From: Planctomycetes bacterium RBG_16_43_13
Lineage (GTDB): Bacteria; Planctomycetota; MHYJ01
Direction of reading: 5' to 3'
NCBI GenBank assembly: GCA_001828445.1
Contig: MHYJ01000149.1
Span: 774 to 6,668, forward strand
DNA length: 5,895 bases
In this document: in pieces, positions 1 to 5,895 of the stretch
Position numbering within the stretch: position 1 is the stretch's first letter
How the letters are laid out: the number at the start of each line of letters is the position of its first letter
The notes under the pieces: model-generated
The model's input: the letters and a program-made list of their open reading frames with translations, nothing else
What the model was told of the DNA's origin: nothing
Databases searched by the model: none
Translations under genes and position numbers: made by a program

Positions 1-1628
1 CAAGCGTGTTCTACGCCGCCGATGTATATATCCACAGGAAGCCATTTTTTTATCTCCTCAAGCCGCCACGGCTTTTCCGTATTGTGAGGATCTGCATACT
101 TAAAGAGATAGAATGATGAACACATAAACGTGTCCATAGTATCCGTATCCCGCTCGGCGTTACCACCACACTTAGGACATTTCGTCTTTATATATTCAGT
201 TACATCTGCCAATGGAGAACGTCCCTTGGGCAGTAAGTTCTTACCCCTTACATCTGGTAGTAGCACAGGTAAGTCCTTCTCATCAACCGGGACTGCTCCA
301 CATTTTTTGCAGTGGATTATAGGTATAGGAGCACCCCAATACCTCTGCCTCGAGATAAGCCAGTCCTTGAGTTTGTAATTTACCCTTGCCCTGCCAATAC
401 CTTTTTTCTCACAATGCTCTATAACCTTCTTTATACCAACAACAGAATTCAGCCCGTCAAATGAACCGGAATTTACCATAACCCCCTCATCTACATACGC
501 TTCAGTCATAGTTTGCTGTCTAATCTTCTCTGGCGAATTTGGCTGTATTACAATCTTTATAGGTATCCCATACTTTTTCGCAAATAAAAAATCCCGCTGG
601 TCATGAGCAGGAACACCCATCACAACGCCTGTGCCATAACTTATAAGTACATAGTCAGACACCCACAACTGCACTTTCTCACCAGAGAGAGGGTTCACTG
701 CATATTTACCTGTGAAAACGCCGTCCTTTTCACCAATAGCGGTTCTATCAATTTCTTTTTTCGATATTGCCTTTTCTATGTAGCTAAAGACATCCTTTTC
801 GTATTTACTGCCTTTTACCAACTCCTTAGCAAGAGGATGTTCTGGTGCTATAGCCATAAAAGTAACGCCGTATATAGTGTCTGGGCGGGTGGTAAAGACG
901 GCAAGTTTTTCATTCCTACCTTCAATAGCAAAGTCAATCTCACATCCCTCGCTCCTCCCAATCCAGTTCTTCTGCATAATCTTCACGTTCTCAGGCCATT
1001 CAGTCAATTTATCTAAATCCTTCAGAAGTCGGTCGGCATATTCCGTATATTTGAAGAACCAACATTTCTCAATCTCCTTTTTTATAACGTCCCCCTTACA
1101 CCGCCAGCATTTGCCGTCTTGTGCCTGTTCATTTGCAAGAACCGTCTGACAGGTCTGGCACCAGTTCACTAAAGAGGGCGCCTGATATGCTAAGCCCCTC
1201 TTGTAAAGGAGTAAAAATAGCCACTGCGTCCATTTATAATAATCAGGCAGGCAGGTAATAACTTCTCTATCCCAATCATAGCTGATACTCATTTTTTTCA
1301 GAGTTTCACGCGAGGTCTTAATATTCCCAAGCGTCCAATCTTTGGGATGGATATTGTTTTTTATAGCCGCCTGTTCAGCCGGCATACCAAATGCGTCCCA
1401 ACCAAACGGGTGTAAAACATCATTACCGCACATCATTCTAAACCTTGCTACTACATCCCCGATAGTGTAGTTTCTGAAATGCCCTATATGGATGTCGCCG
1501 GATGGGTATGCAAACATCTCAAGGACGTAGTATTTCCTCTTAGGATTTTCGGACGCTTTGTATAGTCCATTACTATCCCAGTATTTTAGCCACTTCCACT
1601 CAATTTCCTTGAAATTATACTCTCTCAT
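1..1628 (-). CDS. leuS: leucyl-tRNA synthetase, N-terminal part (runs off left edge)
   Basis: Cytoplasmic class I aminoacyl-tRNA synthetase that charges tRNA-Leu with leucine and edits mischarged products. About 542 residues are visible of a family usually 800-870 long; the C-terminal part with the KMSKS loop and anticodon-binding region is off the window. The frame is open throughout. Seen: HIGH at residues 47-50 followed by FRNY; a zinc-site pattern C157xxC160...C174xxC177; editing-domain TTRPDT at 246-251 and GVPAHDQRD with the conserved editing Asp at 343; [11 protein letters not shown] at 422-432; a second cysteine pair set C440/C443 and C484/C487; then DTMDTF and, at the edge, GGVEHA. 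The ATG at 1628-1626 is the only reasonable start: an in-frame stop lies at 1667-1665 and no start codon lies between. There is no clear Shine-Dalgarno sequence. It is divergent from the kinase gene. Identity is secure. Confidence 0.97.
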   Translation of the reverse strand, partial: MREYNFKEIEWKWLKYWDSNGLYKASENPKRKYYVLEMFAYPSGDIHIGHFRNYTIGDVVARFRMMCGNDVLHPFGWDAFGMPAEQAAIKNNIHPKDWTLGNIKTSRETLKKMSISYDWDREVITCLPDYYKWTQWLFLLLYKRGLAYQAPSLVNWCQTCQTVLANEQAQDGKCWRCKGDVIKKEIEKCWFFKYTEYADRLLKDLDKLTEWPENVKIMQKNWIGRSEGCEIDFAIEGRNEKLAVFTTRPDTIYGVTFMAIAPEHPLAKELVKGSKYEKDVFSYIEKAISKKEIDRTAIGEKDGVFTGKYAVNPLSGEKVQLWVSDYVLISYGTGVVMGVPAHDQRDFLFAKKYGIPIKIVIQPNSPEKIRQQTMTEAYVDEGVMVNSGSFDGLNSVVGIKKVIEHCEKKGIGRARVNYKLKDWLISRQRYWGAPIPIIHCKKCGAVPVDEKDLPVLLPDVRGKNLLPKGRSPLADVTEYIKTKCPKCGGNAERDTDTMDTFMCSSFYLFKYADPHNTEKPWRLEEIKKWLPVDIYIGGVEHA

Positions 1629-1728
1629 AGTAATAATAGAGCCGTTATTTAAGTCAAAATTATACTATAAGGCAAATGAAATCGTATGTTTAACATCGTG
1701 TTAGCCCCGTTAGCAACAAAATAATAAA
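1629..1728. promoter_or_regulatory. divergent intergenic region between leuS and the kinase gene
   Basis: This 100-base AT-rich stretch must hold the promoters of both leuS (leftward) and the kinase-exonuclease pair (rightward). Visible elements are a perfect leftward TATAAT at 1659-1664, a short palindrome ATGTT-T-AACAT at 1686-1696, and a direct repeat GTTAGC at 1700-1705 and 1709-1714. I see no convincing -35 box for either direction. No Shine-Dalgarno sequence precedes either start codon. No T-box leader for leuS could fit: only about 25-30 bases separate the candidate -10 from the leuS start. The role as promoter region follows from gene orientation; the individual sites are tentative. 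Confidence 0.6.
1659..1664 (-). promoter_or_regulatory. candidate -10 box for leuS
   Basis: On the minus strand this reads TATAAT, a perfect match to the sigma-70 consensus, 30 bases upstream of the leuS ATG, which would leave a short leader. No good TTGACA-like -35 box is found 16-18 bases upstream, so this may be a chance match in AT-rich DNA. Confidence 0.3.
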
Positions 1729-2901
1729 ATGCCTATCTTGCCACCTGTAAAAGACCATAATATCCAGTTCGGCGCTTTGGCAATTCAACTCGGATTTGCT
1801 ACGAAAGAGCAGGTGCAGGAGTGCATACGTCTGCAGAATAGAATGAAGGAGCTCGGCGTAGCACCAAGTAAATTAGGCGACGTATTAGTGGCAAAAGGTT
1901 ATCTTACGGAAGAAAAAATAAAAAAGATATTTGAGTATCAGGGAACTATGGGGGGACACACACATATAGCGGGATATAAAATAATCACTAAAATAGGACA
2001 GGGGGCAATGGGCTCCGTCTATAAGGCACTGCAAATAAGTATGGACAGGATTGTAGCTATAAAGACACTTGCGCCTAAGTTTGCCTCTGACGAACGTTTT
2101 AGAGAACGATTCCTACAAGAGGCGCGTTCAGTAGCACGGCTTAATCACCCTAATATAATTCAGGGCATAGATGTTGGGGTGTCAAACGGCATATATTATT
2201 TTGCTATGGAGTTTGTAAATGGACCGACTGTTGGAGACCTCGTAAAGAGGGGCGGGTCAATAAACGAGAAAAAAGCCATAAATATCATAATGCAGGTTGC
2301 AAAGGCGTTGAGTCACGCCAGCCAAAATAGCATCATCCACCGCGACATAAAGCCAGACAATATTATGCTAACTACGGACGGTATAGCAAAACTATGCGAC
2401 TTAGGGCTTGCAAAGAAAGTAGATAATATTGATGCACAAATCACAAATGTAAAAACCGCTATGGGAACACCATATTATATATCACCAGAACAGGCAAAGG
2501 GTGAGCATGACTTGGATATACGGACTGATATCTATTCGCTTGGATGCACATTCTACTATATGGTTACCGGCGACCAACCATTTAAGGGAGAAAATGGTAT
2601 GGTGGTAATAAGTAAACACTTATCAGAACAACCTCTGCCTCCGCGCAAAAAGGTTCCTCTACTTTCTTCTGATGCTGAACGCATTATATTAAAAATGATG
2701 GCAAAGAATAAGACAGAAAGATACCAAACGCCCGATGAACTCTTGAAGGACTTGGAGACCGCACTGACAGTTAAACCAGCACCACTTATCAAGCCGTCGC
2801 CAGTAGCCAAACCGCAGACAGCAACTCCTGCGGCAACGCGTAAGCCCGCCTTTAAGAGACGCGGGTTAAGTAGGATGGGGCGATTTAGAAGGCGATTTTA
2901 A
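1729..2901 (+). CDS. soluble Ser/Thr protein kinase with N-terminal MshEN-like tandem repeat
   Basis: Hanks-type kinase transferring ATP phosphate to Ser/Thr of protein targets; targets unknown. Residues 13-71 form a helical-looking module of two 24-residue repeats (see findings). The kinase domain spans about 83-345: glycine loop GQGAMG (90-95), ATP-anchoring K112, helix-C E131, catalytic HRDIKPDN (204-211), metal-binding DLG (224-226, Asp kept, Phe of DFG replaced as is common), SPE (252-254), DIYSLG with D267, and R331 near the end. All residues needed for catalysis are present, so it should be active. The tail (about 345-390) is Pro/Ala/Lys rich and ends in an Arg-rich segment. No transmembrane segment or signal peptide is visible, unlike many PASTA or sensor kinases. 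The ATG at 1729 is the only plausible start: an in-frame TAG lies at 1711 and no start codon lies between. No Shine-Dalgarno sequence is seen. Confidence 0.93.
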   Translation: MPILPPVKDHNIQFGALAIQLGFATKEQVQECIRLQNRMKELGVAPSKLGDVLVAKGYLTEEKIKKIFEYQGTMGGHTHIAGYKIITKIGQGAMGSVYKALQISMDRIVAIKTLAPKFASDERFRERFLQEARSVARLNHPNIIQGIDVGVSNGIYYFAMEFVNGPTVGDLVKRGGSINEKKAINIIMQVAKALSHASQNSIIHRDIKPDNIMLTTDGIAKLCDLGLAKKVDNIDAQITNVKTAMGTPYYISPEQAKGEHDLDIRTDIYSLGCTFYYMVTGDQPFKGENGMVVISKHLSEQPLPPRKKVPLLSSDAERIILKMMAKNKTERYQTPDELLKDLETALTVKPAPLIKPSPVAKPQTATPAATRKPAFKRRGLSRMGRFRRRF

Positions 2902-2916
2902 GGACGAATACGCATC

Positions 2917-2921
2917 GGAGG
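2917..2921 (+). promoter_or_regulatory. strong ribosome binding site deciding a TTG start
   Basis: GGAGG lies 8 bases before the TTG at 2930. It is the best Shine-Dalgarno match among the genes of this window and supports a non-ATG start for the exonuclease gene. Confidence 0.8.
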
Positions 2922-2929
2922 CACAGAAA

Positions 2930-3502
2930 TTGACAGATATACGTTACGCAACATTCTCCATCATAGATGTAGAAACCACCGGGCTATCACCTGAAAGAGA
3001 TAGAATATGCGAGATAGGTGTAATAAAGATAAAAGACGGAAAAGAGGTCAATAGATACGAGACATTAGTAAATCCGCAGATACCCTTACCCCCAGGCGCC
3101 TCGGCAGTCAATCAGATAACGTCAGAGATGCTTACAAACGCACCGCCCTTTGAAAAGATAAGCCGACAATTTGCTGGATTTATAGATGGCACAATACTTG
3201 CCGCACACAATGCCCAGTTTGATTTAGGATTTATAAATAGTGCGTTTGAGAGAGATGGGCATCCGCGATGGGCTGGCACTACTATAGATACCATATACAT
3301 TGCCCGACAGGCAATGCCTGGACTCTTTAGCTATTCGCTTGATGCCCTAACTATACGGCTCGGCATACCATACACACGTCGGCACCGCTCTATGGCAGAC
3401 GTAGAGATAACAGCTAAGCTATTCTTACAATGTATCTCAATGCTAACAGAAAAGGGGATTGTAAAAACATTAGAGGACTTAATAAAAAGCAGGCAGGGTT
3501 AA
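2930..3502 (+). CDS. 3'-5' exonuclease of the DnaQ / DNA polymerase III epsilon family
   Basis: DEDDh-type exonuclease that removes nucleotides from 3' ends; in the polymerase III holoenzyme this fold is the proofreading subunit. The five catalytic positions are all visible: D13 and E15 in IIDVETTG, D98 in AAHNAQFDLGF, then H151 and D156 in HRSMADVE. At 190 residues it is a single exonuclease domain with little C-terminal extension, shorter than E. coli epsilon (243), whose tail binds the polymerase. It could therefore be the replicative proofreader or a stand-alone repair or RNA-processing exonuclease. The start is TTG, fixed by a strong GGAGG upstream and by the lack of any ATG before residue 67. 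It lies 28 bases after the kinase gene on the same strand, so co-transcription is likely. Its stop overlaps that of the convergent hydrolase gene. Confidence 0.93.
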   Translation: MTDIRYATFSIIDVETTGLSPERDRICEIGVIKIKDGKEVNRYETLVNPQIPLPPGASAVNQITSEMLTNAPPFEKISRQFAGFIDGTILAAHNAQFDLGFINSAFERDGHPRWAGTTIDTIYIARQAMPGLFSYSLDALTIRLGIPYTRRHRSMADVEITAKLFLQCISMLTEKGIVKTLEDLIKSRQG

Positions 3503-4146
3503 GTAAGACGCTGTAAGAAGTAATTTTTTCTTCTCTCTTCTCCTATTTTCGTCTTTGGGCCGTGTCCCGGATAAACGAGCGTATCATCGTCAAGGGTTAA
3601 GAGTTGTTCTTTTATGGAAACTAATATCTGCTCATGGTCTCCACCCCACAGGTCGGTTCTACCGATACTATGGGCAAAGAGGGTATCACCAGAAAAAACA
3701 CGATGCCTTTCAGATTTGGCATCAGCAGTCCTGAAACAAACGCTACCGGGAGTATGTCCGGGAGTGTGAAGAACCCTCAAACTGCATTTGCCAAATTGTA
3801 TGGTGTCTCCATCCTTTAGAAACTTATCTATCTTGAGCGGTTGCTTCGTATCAAAGCCGAAGTTAGATGCTTGAGACACCAAATTTTCATATAGAAACAG
3901 GTCATCTTTGTGGATGGCTATAGGCGCCTCCGTCTCCTCTTTTACAAGGCGCGTCCCTGTTATATGGTCTAAATGGGCGTGCGTATGAATAATGGATTTT
4001 ACATTTACACCGAGTTGCTTTATCACATCAAGGATTTTCTTTGGCTCATCACCTGGGTCAATAACAATCGCCTCCTTTGTCTCCTCACAGGCAAGTATGG
4101 TGCAGTTGCACATAAATTGACCTACTACTATGGTTTCTTGTATCAT
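3499..4146 (-). CDS. metallo-beta-lactamase-fold hydrolase (glyoxalase II-like)
   Basis: Cytoplasmic dinuclear-metal hydrolase of the glyoxalase II/MBL superfamily; the substrate cannot be told from sequence, but thioesters are typical for relatives. The full metal-ligand set is present in 215 residues: HTHAHLDH with H56, H58, D60 and H61; H131 in HTPGHTPGS; D154 in SGDTLF; and H195 in YPGHGP. The protein lacks the C-terminal substrate-binding domain of true glyoxalase II (about 250 residues), as is usual for YcbL-like hydrolases. The N-terminus has a CNC motif (13-15) before the first strand. Its ATG overlaps the stop of the DUF971 gene (ATGA), so translation is probably coupled; a weak GGAG lies at 4160-4157. 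It is the last gene of the thiC operon and converges on the exonuclease gene with a 4-base overlap. Confidence 0.93.
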   Translation of the reverse strand: MIQETIVVGQFMCNCTILACEETKEAIVIDPGDEPKKILDVIKQLGVNVKSIIHTHAHLDHITGTRLVKEETEAPIAIHKDDLFLYENLVSQASNFGFDTKQPLKIDKFLKDGDTIQFGKCSLRVLHTPGHTPGSVCFRTADAKSERHRVFSGDTLFAHSIGRTDLWGGDHEQILVSIKEQLLTLDDDTLVYPGHGPKTKIGEERRKNYFLQRLT

Positions 4147-4487
4147 AACGAAGTTTCTCCAGTCCTGCTCACTGTTTTAGAGGAGCATTGCTTACACCTA
4201 CATATTTCACGCAAGAATTCGTATGAATATATCCCCGTATCGTGTCCATCCGCCCAGAGGATATTTATGGCGTATCTGCCTACAGGGCTAACTGATTTTA
4301 TTTGAAATGAAGTTACATCCTTAACAGTAGCCGCCTTTGATTTGCCGTAGTGCGTGCAAGAGGCACAAGGACACTCTTTCCGAAGATGCTCGAATGGATA
4401 AATTGACTCGTGTCCATCACTCCACTTTATACCCATTTCCGTCGCAGATGCTTGCTTTATATCTACCGGAGTGGGAATATTGGACAT
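4143..4487 (-). CDS. DUF971 protein (gamma-butyrobetaine hydroxylase N-terminal-like domain)
   Basis: A 114-residue protein made almost wholly of a DUF971 domain. The function of stand-alone members is not established. The same domain is the Zn-binding N-terminus of gamma-butyrobetaine hydroxylase and occurs in the Fe-S carrier HCF101 of plants. Seen: W22-x-DGH, LR, then CPCASC (C39, C41, C44), and later VGRYA followed by W78-x-DGH with H82. C39/C41/C44/H82 matches the Cys3His zinc site known from the hydroxylase. A second triplet CRCKQC (C96, C98, C101) follows near the end. The catalytic oxygenase domain is absent, so it is not the hydroxylase itself. The ATG at 4487 lies 7 bases after the thiC stop, with a weak GAAGG further upstream. 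It sits between thiC and the hydrolase gene in one operon. Confidence 0.9.
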   Translation of the reverse strand: MSNIPTPVDIKQASATEMGIKWSDGHESIYPFEHLRKECPCASCTHYGKSKAATVKDVTSFQIKSVSPVGRYAINILWADGHDTGIYSYEFLREICRCKQCSSKTVSRTGETSL

Positions 4488-4494
4488 AGCACTA

Positions 4495-5895
<1,401 letters not shown>

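Noticed and set aside
603..1149. Plus-strand open frames of 137 and 90 residues (603-1016 and 877-1149)
   Set aside because: They lie antisense within leuS, whose reading frame and motifs are intact, and their translations have no recognisable domain.
2395..2410. Kinase considered a pseudokinase because DFG reads DLG
   Set aside because: The metal-binding Asp (D224) is kept, and the Lys, Glu, HRD, Asn and glycine loop are intact; DLG is common in active bacterial kinases.
3515..3536. AGAAG...CTTCT inverted repeat near the exonuclease-hydrolase junction as a terminator
   Set aside because: The stem is short and AT-rich, the T-run sits in the loop rather than after the stem, and it lies within hydrolase coding sequence.
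3973..4305. Plus-strand open frame of 110 residues
   Set aside because: It is antisense to the hydrolase and DUF971 genes, both of which have full family motifs; the translation looks like shadow sequence.

Overview
The window is ordinary bacterial housekeeping sequence, about 43% GC by rough eye estimate, with dense coding on both strands and no sign of mobile DNA, CRISPR or RNA genes. The lineage cannot be fixed from one window. A soluble Hanks-type kinase with a FrzS-free, short helical N-terminal repeat domain, the ThiC subtype and the very strong use of the isoleucine codon ATA would suit an uncultured Planctomycetota or neighbouring lineage. I hold that only loosely.

Layout. Positions 1-1628 (minus) hold the N-terminal ~542 residues of leucyl-tRNA synthetase, which runs off the left edge. 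A 100-base divergent intergenic region (1629-1728) separates it from a plus-strand pair: a 390-residue Ser/Thr protein kinase (1729-2901) and, 28 bases later, a 190-residue DEDDh exonuclease of the DnaQ family (2930-3502). Their stop meets the stop of a minus-strand operon transcribed from the right edge: thiC (5847-4495), a small DUF971 protein (4487-4143) and a metallo-beta-lactamase-fold hydrolase (4146-3499). The two convergent stop codons interlock in a single TTAA.

How the genes relate. thiC, the DUF971 gene and the hydrolase gene are packed with a 7-base gap and a 4-base ATGA overlap, so they are almost certainly co-transcribed. ThiC is a [4Fe-4S] radical-SAM enzyme, and DUF971 is a domain known as part of the Fe-S carrier HCF101, so a role in cluster supply is a testable idea. 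The kinase and exonuclease are likely co-transcribed, but no functional link is evident.

The most interesting item is the kinase's N-terminus. It carries two 24-residue repeats that match the spacing of the cyclic-di-GMP-binding MshEN motif, although the motif's leading Arg is replaced. This suggests a nucleotide-sensing or protein-docking module on a soluble kinase. I see no wholly new multi-gene system here.
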